Shown piece by piece: positions 52,643 to 61,429 of a stretch of DNA of 64,000 nt; the first letter of the stretch is position 1; each line of letters begins with the position of its first letter. The notes below the pieces were generated by a model. The model did not search any database, was not told the origin of the DNA, and saw only the letters and a program-made list of their open reading frames with translations. Origin of the DNA: Rhizobium sp. Q54 (GTDB lineage: Bacteria; Pseudomonadota; Alphaproteobacteria; Micropepsales; Micropepsaceae). The stretch is from NCBI GenBank assembly GCA_945860165.1, contig CAMAPL010000006.1, forward strand, positions 1-64,000, written 5' to 3'. The translations under genes and the position numbers were made by a program.

Positions 52643-52953
52643 TTTTTTTCTTTCTTCTTGTACATCGCCAGCATCCGGCTGGTGACCAAAAAGCCGCCGA
52701 AGATATTCACCGATGCCAGGATCAGGGCGAAGAAGCCCAACCCCTTGGAAACCCAGGACGCATCGTCGATCACCGGCACCGCCACCGCGATCAGCGCGCC
52801 CACCACGATCACCGAGGAGATTGCATTGGTCACCGCCATCAGCGGGGTGTGCAGTGCGGGCGTCACGCCCCACACCACGAAATAACCGACGAAGATCGCC
52901 AGCACGAATATGGAAAAACGGAAGACAAAGGGATCGATGACCATAGTTTCCAT
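52639..52953 (-). CDS. pntAB: NAD(P) transhydrogenase, alpha subunit part 2 (membrane)
   Basis: A 104-aa protein with three membrane helices, the split-off domain IIa of PntA. Phe-Val-Gly-Tyr-Phe-Val-Val-Trp-Gly-Val-Thr-Pro-Ala-Leu-His-Thr-Pro-Leu-Met is the family hallmark. It ends in a Lys-rich tail. The separate small subunit is the Rhodospirillum-type arrangement. ATGA overlap with pntB; two bases after pntAA. Confidence 0.96.
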   Translation of the reverse strand: METMVIDPFVFRFSIFVLAIFVGYFVVWGVTPALHTPLMAVTNAISSVIVVGALIAVAVPVIDDASWVSKGLGFFALILASVNIFGGFLVTSRMLAMYKKKEKK

Positions 52954-52955
52954 AT

Positions 52956-54077
52956 CTAGCCCCTGACCACCGGCGCACCGTCTTTGGTGACGGCGGCGCC
53001 CTTGACGATTTCGTCACTCCAGTCGATCGCCAGCGCGCCCGACTTCTTGTCCACGATCAGCGACACGAAATTGAACAAGTTGCGGGCATAGAGCGAGGAT
53101 GCATCGGTCGAAAGCCGGCCCGGCAGGTTGGTGTAGCCCATGATAGTGACGCCATGGACCTCGACCACTTCATCCGGCTTCGACAAAGGCGTGTTGCCGC
53201 CCGCGCCCGCCGCCAGGTCCACGATCACCGAGCCCCGTTTCATAGACTTGATCATCTCCTCATTGACCAGGATCGGCGCCTTGCGGCCCGGGATCAGCGC
53301 GGTGGTAATGACGATGTCCTGCTTCTTGATAGTCTCGGCGGTCAGTGCCGCCTGCTTGGCCTGATATTCGGAGCTCATTTCCTTGGCATAGCCGCCGGCG
53401 GTCTGGGCGTTCTTGAATTCCTCGTCCATCACCGCGACGAAGGTACCGCCCAGCGACTCCACCTGTTCTTTGGTGGCCGGACGCACGTCTGTGGCGCTGA
53501 CGATGGCGCCCAGCCGCTTGGCGGTGGCGATGGCCTGCAGCCCCGCCACGCCCACGCCCATCACCAGCACGCGCGCGGGCGCAATGGTACCCGCCGCCGT
53601 CATCATCATCGGCATGGCGCGGCCGAACTGGGCGGCAGCATCGATCACCGCCTTATAGCCGGCAAGATTTGCCTGGGAGGACAGCACGTCCATGGACTGG
53701 GCGCGGCTGATGCGCGGCAGAAATTCCATGGCGAAGGCGATAACGCCCTGCGACGCCAGCGAAGCGATGGCGTCCTTCTCGGCATGCGGCGCCAGCAAGG
53801 CTGCCAGCACCGCACCGTTTTTCATCTGCGAAATCTCGCTGTCTTCCGGTCCGCGCACCTTCAGGACAATGTCGGCGTCCTTCAGGGTCGTGGCCGCGTC
53901 CGGCGCAACGCTCGCCCCGGCAGCGATATAATCGGCATCGGCAATGCGCGCGCCGGCGCCCGCGCCCGCCTGCACAACGACCTCCAGGCCGAGCGCCTTG
54001 AATTTTTTGATGGACTCCGGGGTCGCGGCAACCCGCGTCTCGCCCGCTCGTGTTTCCTTGGGGACCGCGAGCCGCAC
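52956..54077 (-). CDS. pntAA: NAD(P) transhydrogenase, alpha subunit part 1 (NAD-binding)
   Basis: A 373-aa soluble domain I. Pro-Lys-Glu-Thr-Arg-Ala-Gly-Glu-Thr-Arg-Val near the start, the NAD fold Gly-Val-Gly-Val-Ala-Gly-Leu-Gln-Ala near 174 and Tyr-Thr-Asn-Leu-Pro-Gly-Arg near 322 are typical. The start codon is GTG at 54077, 15 bases after the cox subunit gene, with only a weak ribosome site. First gene of pntAA-pntAB-pntB. Confidence 0.96.
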   Translation of the reverse strand: MRLAVPKETRAGETRVAATPESIKKFKALGLEVVVQAGAGAGARIADADYIAAGASVAPDAATTLKDADIVLKVRGPEDSEISQMKNGAVLAALLAPHAEKDAIASLASQGVIAFAMEFLPRISRAQSMDVLSSQANLAGYKAVIDAAAQFGRAMPMMMTAAGTIAPARVLVMGVGVAGLQAIATAKRLGAIVSATDVRPATKEQVESLGGTFVAVMDEEFKNAQTAGGYAKEMSSEYQAKQAALTAETIKKQDIVITTALIPGRKAPILVNEEMIKSMKRGSVIVDLAAGAGGNTPLSKPDEVVEVHGVTIMGYTNLPGRLSTDASSLYARNLFNFVSLIVDKKSGALAIDWSDEIVKGAAVTKDGAPVVRG

Positions 54078-54092
54078 CTTATCGGGTCGCGA

Positions 54093-54239
54093 TCAGTTGG
54101 TGCGGAAAATGGCGAGGAAAATCATGATCAGCATGATCCCCGCGAACGACCACTTGGTGAAGGCGATGAAGCCAGCATAGGACTTCTTGTGCTGGCTGAT
54201 ATCCATGGAACCGGGCTGATAATCGTGTTCGTGCGCCAT
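54093..54239 (-). CDS. aa3-type cytochrome c oxidase subunit IV
   Basis: A 48-aa one-helix peptide: a polar N-terminus with Gln-His-Lys-Lys-Ser-Tyr-Ala-Gly-Phe-Ile-Ala-Phe-Thr-Lys-Trp, then a hydrophobic helix. This is the small bacterial aa3 oxidase subunit IV domain known from Paracoccus. I chose ATG 54239 (GGGGAG ribosome site). It precedes the transhydrogenase genes on the same strand; the main oxidase genes are not in the window. Confidence 0.88.
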   Translation of the reverse strand: MAHEHDYQPGSMDISQHKKSYAGFIAFTKWSFAGIMLIMIFLAIFRTN

Positions 54240-54498
54240 TTCGGCTCCCCACTGTCTTTGAAAGTGGTCGGAATATAGCAAACGCGGGCGCTGCGGCAAC
54301 GGGCTTTATTCAGCCTTTCTTGCCCGTGTTTCCGGCGGTTTCCGAGGTGCATTTGGGACCCGGCGCTGTGGATAGCGCCAATTCAGCTTTTCTTAAGCAT
54401 CGAATCGCCCGGTTGCCTTCACCGGATAAGGACAGACTTAAATACCACATTTACCTGTGCCGACGACAATGCGGCTTCATTCTTGGAAGGCCTTTGTC
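54240..54498. promoter_or_regulatory. Divergent promoter region
   Basis: A 259-base gap between the cox/pnt genes (minus) and the response regulator (plus). A GGCGCT/AGCGCC inverted repeat occurs near 54362-54379, followed by TTTTCTTAA. It may be an attenuator or operator. No gene is seen. Confidence 0.4.
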
Positions 54499-56019
54499 AT
54501 GGCGCAGACCATTCTTGTCGTGGACGATGATCCGGTTCAGCGCCGTTTGCTGGAAGCTGCGATAACGCGCAGCGGCATGCAGGTCGTCACCGCGCCCGGA
54601 GGCCAGCCCGCTTTGGACCTGATCGGCGGCCCGCGCGGCGACCAGATCACCCTGATGATGCTCGACCTAGTGATGCCCGACATGGGCGGCCTGGAAGTCC
54701 TGGCCAAGCTGCGTCTCAGCAATCCCGACCTGCCGGTGATCGTGCTCACCGCCAAGGGCGGCATCGATTCCGCTGTCGAGGCCATGCGCGCCGGCGCCAA
54801 TGACTTCCTGGTCAAGCCGGCCAGCCCGGAACGCATCGCGGTCTCCATCCAAAACCAGCTGAAGATCGGCACCCTGTCGGGTGAAGTGAAGCAGCTGAAG
54901 AAGAAGGCGGGCAACAAGCTGACCTTCGACGACATAATCGCCTCGTCGCCGGAAATGGAGCAGGTGTTCCGCCTGGGCACTCGCGCCGCCCAGTCCGACA
55001 TCCCGGTGCTGATCGAAGGCGAAAGCGGCGCCGGCAAGGAACTGATCGCCCGCGCCATCCAGGGCACCTCGGGCCGTTCGGGCAAGCCGTTCGTAACGGT
55101 GAACTGCGGCGCGATCCCGGAGAACCTGATCGAATCCATCCTGTTCGGCCATGAGAAGGGCTCGTTCACCGGCGCCTCCGACAAGCATCTGGCCAAGTTC
55201 CAGGAAGCCGACGGCGGCACCCTGTTCCTGGACGAAATCGGCGAGCTGCGCCTGGACATGCAGGTCAAGCTGCTGCGCGCCCTGCAGGAAGGCGAAGTCG
55301 ATCCCGTCGGCTCCAAGCGCCCCTTGAAAGTGGATGTGCGCATCGTCGCCGCCACCAACCGCGACCTGGGCCAGATGGCCAAGGAAAACACCTTCCGCGA
55401 AGACCTGTATTATCGCCTCAACGTGTTCCCCATCATGGTGCCGAGCCTGCGCAATCGCACCAGCGACATCGCGCCCCTGGCACGTCACTTCATCGAACGA
55501 TTCGCAGCCGAAGAGAACAAGCCGGTCTCCAGCCTCACGCCCCAGGCCAGCCAGCTGCTGGAAACCTTCAACTGGCCGGGCAATGTGCGCCAGCTGGAAA
55601 ACACCATTTTCCGCGCTGTCGTGCTGTGCGACGGCGCGCTGCTGGATGTCTGCGATTTCCCGTAGATCGCCGCTGCGATGGGCGTGGACACGCTGGTGCG
55701 CCAGAATGTGCCGGCGCCCGCTGCCGGCGGTTACGCACCCGCCCTGCCCGCCGGCTCGGCCTATGCGCTCAACGCCACGGACGGCGCAGGCCATATCCGA
55801 AAATTCGAGGAGATGGAATCGGAAATCATCCGCATGGCCATTGCGCGCTATGAAGAACATATGTCCGAAGTGGCGCGGCGCCTGGGCATCGGCCGCTCGA
55901 CTCTCTATCGTAAGCTGAAGAAATTCGGCCTAGAGCCGGAACTGCAGAACGAGCCGACGGCAGGCGTGGCCCTGGATACCGACGAGTCGGTTCAGCCGGC
56001 AGTTCGCAAAACGGGCTGA
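54499..56019 (+). pseudogene. Sigma-54-dependent response regulator interrupted by an amber codon
   Basis: The full frame has 507 codons. A receiver domain (phosphorylatable Asp56 in Leu-Asp-Leu-Val-Met-Pro) is followed by an AAA+ domain: Walker A Gly-Glu-Ser-Gly-Ala-Gly-Lys at 174-180 and the sigma-54 loop Gly-Ser-Phe-Thr-Gly-Ala at 221-226, a variant of GAFTGA. TAG at codon 389 (55663-55665) stops it. The same frame then continues through a Fis-type helix-turn-helix (Glu-Val-Ala-Arg-Arg-Leu-Gly-Ile-Gly-Arg-Ser-Thr-Leu-Tyr-Arg-Lys) to TGA at 56019. A CAG to TAG change is the simplest cause. GGAAGG precedes the ATG. As given, the product would lack DNA binding. Confidence 0.85.
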
Positions 56020-56037
56020 TCACGTTGACGAAAAAAG

Positions 56038-56067
56038 AAACGGCCCGTTCTTGCGAACGGGCCGTTT
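56038..56067. terminator. Bidirectional terminator
   Basis: A perfect 13-bp stem (56038-56050 with 56055-56067) with a four-base loop has A/T-rich flanks on both sides. It separates the regulator from the convergent gapR. Confidence 0.9.
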
Positions 56068-56088
56068 TCTTTTGCGCCAGCAATGCTG

Positions 56089-56331
56089 CTAGCGCATTTC
56101 CATCGCGGTCAAATAGAGATCGAGCATCGCTTCCTGTTCCTGGAAGTCGGCCTTGTCGAGTTTGCGCATGCGGATCACCTGGCGCATGATCTTGGTGTCA
56201 AAGCCGGTGCCCTTGGCCTCGCTATACACTTCCTTGATGTCGGCAGAGAGCGCGGCACGCTCTTCCTCCAACCGCTCGATGCGATTAATGAAGGATTTTA
56301 GCTGGTCTTTGGCGAAGCCGGATTTGGTCAT
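56089..56331 (-). CDS. gapR: GapR-family DNA-binding protein (DUF2312)
   Basis: An 80-aa protein related to Caulobacter GapR, which binds overtwisted AT-rich DNA ahead of replication forks and stimulates topoisomerases. It has Gln-Leu-Lys-Ser-Phe-Ile-Asn-Arg-Ile-Glu-Arg-Leu-Glu-Glu-Glu, Asp-Ile-Lys-Glu-Val-Tyr-Ser-Glu-Ala-Lys-Gly-x-Gly-Phe-Asp, and Arg-Met-Arg-Lys, all conserved. The full length is covered. No strong ribosome site is visible before the ATG. Confidence 0.94.
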   Translation of the reverse strand: MTKSGFAKDQLKSFINRIERLEEERAALSADIKEVYSEAKGTGFDTKIMRQVIRMRKLDKADFQEQEAMLDLYLTAMEMR

Positions 56332-56399
56332 ACTGGGAACTCGAATTTTGAAGAGCGGCGGACCCTAGCCCGCCCGCGCGAAGCGGCGCAACGCGGAAG

Positions 56400-57137
56400 T
56401 TAGGCCCGGCTGTGCATATCCAGGAGCGCCGCATCCAGTATGGGCTTGAGCCGCAACGCAAAGGCTTCTGCGCCGGCATCGTCGACAATCAAATCCTGCC
56501 GCATTTCGATCAGCACATGCGGCAGATCGCCTAGGGTGCCATGGGTGTAAAGCGTATCGCCTTCCAGCGCGCCGGTATAAGGCTCATTGTCGCCGACGGT
56601 GAAACCAGCCTCATCCAGTCGGGCCATCAGCGGCGAGGACAGCCGCGTGTCGCGGTCATAAAGCACGCCCACATCCCAGATCCGTGGCACACTCTTCCAT
56701 GACGGCGTGAAGCTGTGCATCGAGACAATCACGGCGCCAGGACCGATGCGGTCCAACTCATCCCGGATGGCGGCGTGATAGGGGGCGTGAAACTGCGCGA
56801 TGCGCCGCGACACCTCGGCCGCATCCGCGTTCCGGTTGCCCGGAATGATGCTGCCGTCCGACAACTTCATCACCAGAGTGGGATCTTCGGCACCGCGGTT
56901 AAGGTCGATCAAAAGCCGCGACCAGCCCCCAAGCAGCGCGGGCGCGCCATAGGCCGCCGCCAGCGCCCGTGTCACCTGTGCCGCGCCGATGTCATAGGCG
57001 ATGTGGGTGGCGAATAGCGCTGGGTCCAGGCCCAGCGTGCCGAATCCCGGGGGTAGAGCGTTGGAGGCATGATCGCATAGCAGCAAAAGAGGTGACTTTG
57101 CGCTGGCCGGCACGGCTTCAAAGGCGGTTTGCGTCAT
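56400..57137 (-). CDS. N-formylglutamate amidohydrolase family protein
   Basis: A 245-aa zinc hydrolase. Cys-Asp-His-Ala-Ser-Asn-Ala near 21-27, Asp-Leu-Asn-Arg near 78-81, and Ser-Met-His-Ser-Phe-Thr-Pro near 139 match the family; the His and Glu residues coordinate the metal. The classical enzyme splits N-formylglutamate in histidine breakdown, but no hut genes are near, so a broader amidohydrolase role is possible. It lies behind a divergent DUF1036 gene on the other strand. Confidence 0.88.
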   Translation of the reverse strand: MTQTAFEAVPASAKSPLLLLCDHASNALPPGFGTLGLDPALFATHIAYDIGAAQVTRALAAAYGAPALLGGWSRLLIDLNRGAEDPTLVMKLSDGSIIPGNRNADAAEVSRRIAQFHAPYHAAIRDELDRIGPGAVIVSMHSFTPSWKSVPRIWDVGVLYDRDTRLSSPLMARLDEAGFTVGDNEPYTGALEGDTLYTHGTLGDLPHVLIEMRQDLIVDDAGAEAFALRLKPILDAALLDMHSRA

Positions 57138-57203
57138 GGGCCTGCCATATAGGGCCGCGTCCCGTTGACGGACAACTGGTTTCGCGCCAAACCGGACCTT
57201 ACG

Positions 57204-57605
57204 ATGCGTCGCACGACCCTCCTTCTGGCTGTGACCCTAACTCTTTTGGGGCCCGCCCCGGCGCTTGCCGCCTTCAATGTCTGCAACAAGACCAGCCTGG
57301 CCACCCGTGTCGCCATCGGCCGCTTCGACGGCACCAGCTGGACCAGCGAAGGCTGGTGGACGATCAAGCCCAAGGCCTGTACCAGCATCCTGACGGGGCC
57401 GTTGCAGGGACGCTTCTATTACCTTTATGCCAGCGATGGCGCCGCCGGGGCCTGGGAAGGCAAAACGCATTTCTGCGTCGCGCCCGACAGCCGCTTCAAG
57501 GCGGCCGGCCGCGGCACGTGCGCCGGGCGCGGCTTTGACCGTCGCGGTTTTTTTGAAGTGGACACCGGCAAGAAAGCCGACTGGACTCAGAATCTTTCCA
57601 ACTAG
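57204..57605 (+). CDS. Secreted DUF1036 protein
   Basis: A 133-aa protein with a signal peptide (Arg-Arg-Thr-Thr then a hydrophobic run ending Ala-Leu-Ala-Ala). The mature domain shows Phe-Asn-Val-Cys-Asn-Lys-Thr, Gly-Trp-Trp-Thr-Ile-Lys-Pro, Phe-Tyr-Tyr-Leu-Tyr-Ala and Phe-Cys-Val, matching DUF1036. Unknown function, common in alphaproteobacteria. I chose ATG 57204 so that the signal peptide is N-terminal. It lies just 8 bases before pyk and is probably co-transcribed with it. Confidence 0.88.
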   Translation: MRRTTLLLAVTLTLLGPAPALAAFNVCNKTSLATRVAIGRFDGTSWTSEGWWTIKPKACTSILTGPLQGRFYYLYASDGAAGAWEGKTHFCVAPDSRFKAAGRGTCAGRGFDRRGFFEVDTGKKADWTQNLSN

Positions 57606-57613
57606 GATCAGCC

Positions 57614-59032
57614 ATGCGCCGTCGCAGAAAAACAAAAATATTGGCCACGCTTGGGCCGGCTTCCAACACCAGGGCGATGATGCGGGCGCTGTTCGACGCC
57701 GGCGTCGACGTCTTTCGCATCAATATGAGCCATACCAGCCATGAGATGCTGAAGCAGATGGTGGGTGATCTGCGCAGCTTGTCGGAAGAAGTGGGCCGTC
57801 CGATCGGCGTGTTGTGCGACCTGCAAGGTCCCAAGATCCGGCTGGGCCGGCTCAACGGCGGACCGCGCATGCTCAAAGAAGGAGAGCGCATCAAGCTGAT
57901 CCTGGGTGAAACCAGCAATACGCCGGACGAACTTCCGATCCCGCACCCGGAAATCTTCCAGGCCATCAAGCAAAAGCACGCCCTGCTGATCGACGACGGC
58001 AAGGTGCGGCTGCGCCTGCTGCGCAAGGCCGATACCTTCGCCGAAGCCGTGGTGGAAGTGGCGGGCGAAATCAAGGACTGCAAGGGCGTCAACATGCCCG
58101 ACACCTTGCTGCCCATGTCCGCCATGACGCCCAAGGACCGCGCTGACCTAGACGCGGCGCTGGAGTTGGGCGTGGACTGGATCGCGCTGAGCTTTGTGCA
58201 GCGCTCGGAAGACGTGGCCGAATTGAAGAAGATCGTGGCGGGCCGTGCCTGGGTGCTGGCCAAGATCGAAAAGCCCAAGGCGCTGGACTCGCTGCACGGC
58301 ATCCTGGAACTGGCCGACGCGCTGATGGTGGCACGCGGCGATCTGGGCGTGGAAATGCCGCTGGAGCGGGTGCCGGGCCTGCAGAAGCAGATTACCCATG
58401 CCGCGCGCAAAGCAGGCAAGCCGGTGGTGGTCGCGACCCAGATGCTGGAATCCATGATCACGTCGCCCATGCCCACTCGCGCCGAAGTGTCGGATGTGGC
58501 GACGGCAGTGTTCGACGGTGCCGATGCTGTGATGCTGTCGGCAGAATCGGCGTCCGGTTCTTACCCTGTGGAAGCGGTGCAGACCATGGACCGCATCGCC
58601 ATGGCGGTGGAGGATGACGAGCTTTATCGCTCTTATATCGAAGCCCAGCGCGGCGTGCCGGAAAAGACCACGCCCGACGCCATCATGGCGGCGGTGCATG
58701 AAGTGACCGAGACCATCGAGGCCCGCGCCATCGTGTGCTGGACCAAGTCAGGCATCACCGCCCTGCGCGCGGCGCGCGAGCGGTCCTCGGCGCCCATCAT
58801 CGCGCCCACCCCCAGCATCGAAACGGCGCGGCGGCTGACCCTGGTCTGGGGCACCCACAGCATCATGACCGAGGACATTCGCGATTTCGACGACATGGTG
58901 AAGCGCGCCTCGCAGATCGCGCGGCAGGAAGGCTTTGCCGTGGCGGGCGAACGCATAGTCATCACCGCGGGCGTGCCGCTGGGCACCACCGGCGCCACCA
59001 ATATGCTGCGGGTAGCGTTTGTCGAAGAGTGA
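57614..59032 (+). CDS. pyk: Pyruvate kinase
   Basis: A 472-aa enzyme making pyruvate and ATP from phosphoenolpyruvate. The N-terminus Lys-Ile-Leu-Ala-Thr-Leu-Gly-Pro-Ala-Ser, Phe-Arg-Ile-Asn-Met-Ser-His near 34, Cys-Asp-Leu-Gln-Gly-Pro-Lys-Ile-Arg and the catalytic-Lys segment Leu-Ala-Lys-Ile-Glu-Lys-Pro near 217 are all present. Met-Val-Ala-Arg-Gly-Asp-Leu-Gly-Val-Glu follows. It has a C-terminal allosteric domain. Its transcript may end at the palindrome at 59054. Confidence 0.97.
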   Translation: MRRRRKTKILATLGPASNTRAMMRALFDAGVDVFRINMSHTSHEMLKQMVGDLRSLSEEVGRPIGVLCDLQGPKIRLGRLNGGPRMLKEGERIKLILGETSNTPDELPIPHPEIFQAIKQKHALLIDDGKVRLRLLRKADTFAEAVVEVAGEIKDCKGVNMPDTLLPMSAMTPKDRADLDAALELGVDWIALSFVQRSEDVAELKKIVAGRAWVLAKIEKPKALDSLHGILELADALMVARGDLGVEMPLERVPGLQKQITHAARKAGKPVVVATQMLESMITSPMPTRAEVSDVATAVFDGADAVMLSAESASGSYPVEAVQTMDRIAMAVEDDELYRSYIEAQRGVPEKTTPDAIMAAVHEVTETIEARAIVCWTKSGITALRAARERSSAPIIAPTPSIETARRLTLVWGTHSIMTEDIRDFDDMVKRASQIARQEGFAVAGERIVITAGVPLGTTGATNMLRVAFVEE

Positions 59033-59053
59033 GGCACGACCGATTTGCCGGTC

Positions 59054-59076
59054 AAATCGATCCAGTGGATCGATTT
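59054..59076. terminator. Perfect palindrome behind pyk
   Basis: A 10-bp perfect stem (59054-59063 with 59067-59076) with a three-base loop. It has only TTTTA after it on the plus strand, so terminator activity is uncertain; a protein-binding site is possible. Confidence 0.5.
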
Positions 59077-59116
59077 TAGTGCCGAACTCCCAGAGAGAAA
59101 GCGAAGGGCAATAGAC

Positions 59117-59527
59117 CTAGCTGATCAGGTCGCAGGCCGGCATTTTGAAATCACCGGCCACCCGCCGCGCGTGATAGGCGAAGTTGGTCCGCAGATAGAC
59201 GTAATGCTGCTTCTGCGCATCGATTGAGACAATCCTGTAGGCGTCGGTCCTGGGATTCTCTTCACCATTCACGGTCTGGATCGTGATGGTGAAGCCGCCC
59301 GCCGACTGCGACCAGCGGCCGGCGGCGGCCTGGTCGAACGCCTTGCCCTTGATGCAGGTGCGGTGATGGACACGGAATTCGCCGCTCGGCAGCATCCTGT
59401 CCAGATACATCGCGCCCTTGTCGTCCGGCTGGCCATGGCCGAACCAGGTGCCGGCCAGCGACGGCACGGCAAAGGCCGCAGATGGCAGCAGCGCAAGCAT
59501 CACAAGGCATACGACCAGCAGGCCCAT
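59117..59527 (-). CDS. Secreted hypothetical protein, 136 aa
   Basis: A signal peptide (hydrophobic run ending Ala-Ala-Phe-Ala) precedes a small, probably beta-rich domain: Ala-Gly-Thr-Trp-Phe-Gly-His-Gly, Met-Leu-Pro-Ser-Gly-Glu-Phe-Arg-Val-His and Gly-Arg-Trp-Ser. The Gly-x-Trp start and repeated strands recall lipocalin-like folds, but I do not recognise the family. ATG 59527 lies 4 bases behind the TPR gene's stop; an overlapping GTG at 59557 is an alternative. Last gene of the glc run. Confidence 0.65.
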   Translation of the reverse strand: MGLLVVCLVMLALLPSAAFAVPSLAGTWFGHGQPDDKGAMYLDRMLPSGEFRVHHRTCIKGKAFDQAAAGRWSQSAGGFTITIQTVNGEENPRTDAYRIVSIDAQKQHYVYLRTNFAYHARRVAGDFKMPACDLIS

Positions 59528-59531
59528 CGCC

Positions 59532-60122
59532 TCAGATATCCTGGCCTTCGACGTCACGGGTCAGTTCGCGAACCCGGCGCTCCGCCCCTTCCAGTTGGGG
59601 ATTGAGCGCCAGCGCGCCCCGGTAGAGTTTCAGCGCCTGGGGCTTGTCGCCATATTCCTCCAGCATGTCGGCCAGCTCCATCATGGCGGGGAAGTGGCGC
59701 GGGTTGAGCTGCACGGATTTTTGCAAACTGACCATGGCGGCGGCGTCATCGCCCGCCGCATTTTCCAGCGCGGCGCGGGCGCGCCAGCCCTCAGCATAGC
59801 GCGGCGCGATGGTGGTCACGGCATTTATCAGCTTCCTGGCCACGGCCTTGTCCGCGGCGGCAGCGGCTGCCCCGGCGCGGGTCATCAGCAGGTCGACACT
59901 GGCATTGCCGGAGACACGAAACATCGCTTCCAGCTTTTCCGCGATCGGCTTGGCGGCTTCCGGCGTGCCCGCTTTCTGCAATTGGGCCAGGAGGTCCGCT
60001 TCACTCTCCATGCTTTTGGGCTTGGGCGCGAGCGCGGCTTTTTGCGCAGGCGCGGCGGTGGCCACGCCGGACAGGAGCAGGCCAGACAGAAGCGAGAAAA
60101 ACAGCGAAAAGGCCGGGCGCAT
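59532..60122 (-). CDS. Secreted tetratricopeptide-repeat protein
   Basis: A 196-aa protein with an N-terminal signal peptide (ending Ala-Thr-Ala-Ala). The C-terminal half contains two TPR-like units: Ala-Glu-Gly-Trp-Arg-Ala-Arg-Ala-Ala-Leu-Glu-Asn-Ala-Ala-Gly and Phe-Pro-Ala-Met-Met-Glu-Leu-Ala-Asp-Met-Leu-Glu-Glu-Tyr-Gly, each followed by a Leu-Asn-Pro helix end. It probably binds proteins in the periplasm. It follows glcF after 32 bases and precedes a second secreted protein. Confidence 0.75.
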   Translation of the reverse strand: MRPAFSLFFSLLSGLLLSGVATAAPAQKAALAPKPKSMESEADLLAQLQKAGTPEAAKPIAEKLEAMFRVSGNASVDLLMTRAGAAAAAADKAVARKLINAVTTIAPRYAEGWRARAALENAAGDDAAAMVSLQKSVQLNPRHFPAMMELADMLEEYGDKPQALKLYRGALALNPQLEGAERRVRELTRDVEGQDI

Positions 60123-60154
60123 GGCGGCAGCTTAAAGCGGCCAGATGGCCAATT

Positions 60155-61429
60155 CTAGGCGCGCGGCAGGTCCAGATTGGCTGGTTTCGGGCCGCCTTCT
60201 GCCCAATCCAACAACTCCGCCAGATGCAAGATAGGCTGCAGCTTGCCCGCCCCCGCCGCCAGGTGCTGCAGACAGCCAATATTGCCGCTGACCAGCACGT
60301 CCGGCTCGGCGGCGGCGATGTTGCCCAGCTTGCGACTGCGCAGGGCGGCGGAAAGTTCCGGCTGCAGGATGGAATAGGTGCCAGCCGAACCGCAGCACAG
60401 GTGCGATTCCGCGAAAGGCGTGACGGTGAAGCCGGCCGCTTCCAGCATCGCCTCGCCCGATCCATTCAGCTTCAGGCTGTTCTGCAGCGAGCAGGCTGGA
60501 TGATAGGCGACACGCAGTGCTTGCGGCGGCGTCACGCTGACGGGCGCACAAAGTTCGGCGAAATCGCGCGCATCGGCGGCGAATTTCCGCGCGCGCGGCT
60601 CCCACACCGAGTCCCCGGCGAACTGGTGCGCGTAATCCTTCAACTGCGCGGAGCAGCCCGTGGCGGTGATCAGCACGCCGTCATACTGGCCCTGTTCATA
60701 GGCAATGATCGCCTTCTTGGCCCATTGCTGGGAGTCATGTTCGCGGCCCATATGATGGGGCAGCGCGCCGCAACAGCCCGAACCTTCCAGCGCCACCAGC
60801 TCAATGCCGCGCCGTGCCAGTACCCGGCCCACGGCGCCGTCGATCTGCGGACTGAGCGCGCCTTGCACGCAGCCCGGCATGATGGCGATGCGCTGCTTCA
60901 CCACCGCAGGCTTGGGGAAATGTGTCGGCTCCGGTCCCTGGGGGTGCGCGGAAAGACCAATGCGTGCCATGGCGCCCAGCCGGCCGGGCATGATCATGAC
61001 GATGGGGGCGCCGATTTTCGCCAGCAACAGCCCGATGCGAACCAAGCTGGGGCGCGTCATCACCTTGGCGATGGTCCAGCGCAGAATGCGCTCGCCCAGC
61101 GGGCGCTGATAGTGTTCCTGGATATGGACGCGCGCCTGATCGACCAGCCGCTGATAGTTGACGCTGGAGGGACAGGCCGTCTTGCAGTTCAGGCAGGACA
61201 GGCAGCGGTCGATGTGGTGCACCTGTTCCTTCGTGGGCGCCCCGCCCTTTTCCAGCATGTCCTTCATCAGCACGATGCGGCCGCGCGGGCTGTCGCGCTC
61301 GTCGCCCAGCAGCACATAGGTGGGACAGGTGGCGGTGCAGATACCGCAATGGACGCAGGAGCGTACCGCGGCGGCGGCGGGACCGAGCTGCAGATCGGCA
61401 AGCTGCTCTGGTGTAAAAGCGTATTTCAT
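60155..61429 (-). CDS. glcF: Glycolate oxidase iron-sulfur subunit
   Basis: A 424-aa subunit with two [4Fe-4S] motifs: Cys-Val-His-Cys-Gly-Ile-Cys-x3-Cys-Pro near 25-35 and Cys-Leu-Ser-Cys-Leu-Asn-Cys-x3-Cys-Pro near 76-86. Two CCG-type segments follow (Ser-Gly-Cys-Cys-Gly-Ala near 225 and Leu-Cys-Cys-Gly-Ser near 353). It passes electrons from GlcD/GlcE to the respiratory chain. Its ATG directly follows the glcE TAG (TAGATG). Confidence 0.96.
   Translation of the reverse strand: MKYAFTPEQLADLQLGPAAAAVRSCVHCGICTATCPTYVLLGDERDSPRGRIVLMKDMLEKGGAPTKEQVHHIDRCLSCLNCKTACPSSVNYQRLVDQARVHIQEHYQRPLGERILRWTIAKVMTRPSLVRIGLLLAKIGAPIVMIMPGRLGAMARIGLSAHPQGPEPTHFPKPAVVKQRIAIMPGCVQGALSPQIDGAVGRVLARRGIELVALEGSGCCGALPHHMGREHDSQQWAKKAIIAYEQGQYDGVLITATGCSAQLKDYAHQFAGDSVWEPRARKFAADARDFAELCAPVSVTPPQALRVAYHPACSLQNSLKLNGSGEAMLEAAGFTVTPFAESHLCCGSAGTYSILQPELSAALRSRKLGNIAAAEPDVLVSGNIGCLQHLAAGAGKLQPILHLAELLDWAEGGPKPANLDLPRA

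Noticed and set aside
52643-53017. Upstream extension of pntB
   Set aside because: It lies over pntAB and part of pntAA in another frame. The canonical PntB start with an ATGA overlap is at 52642.
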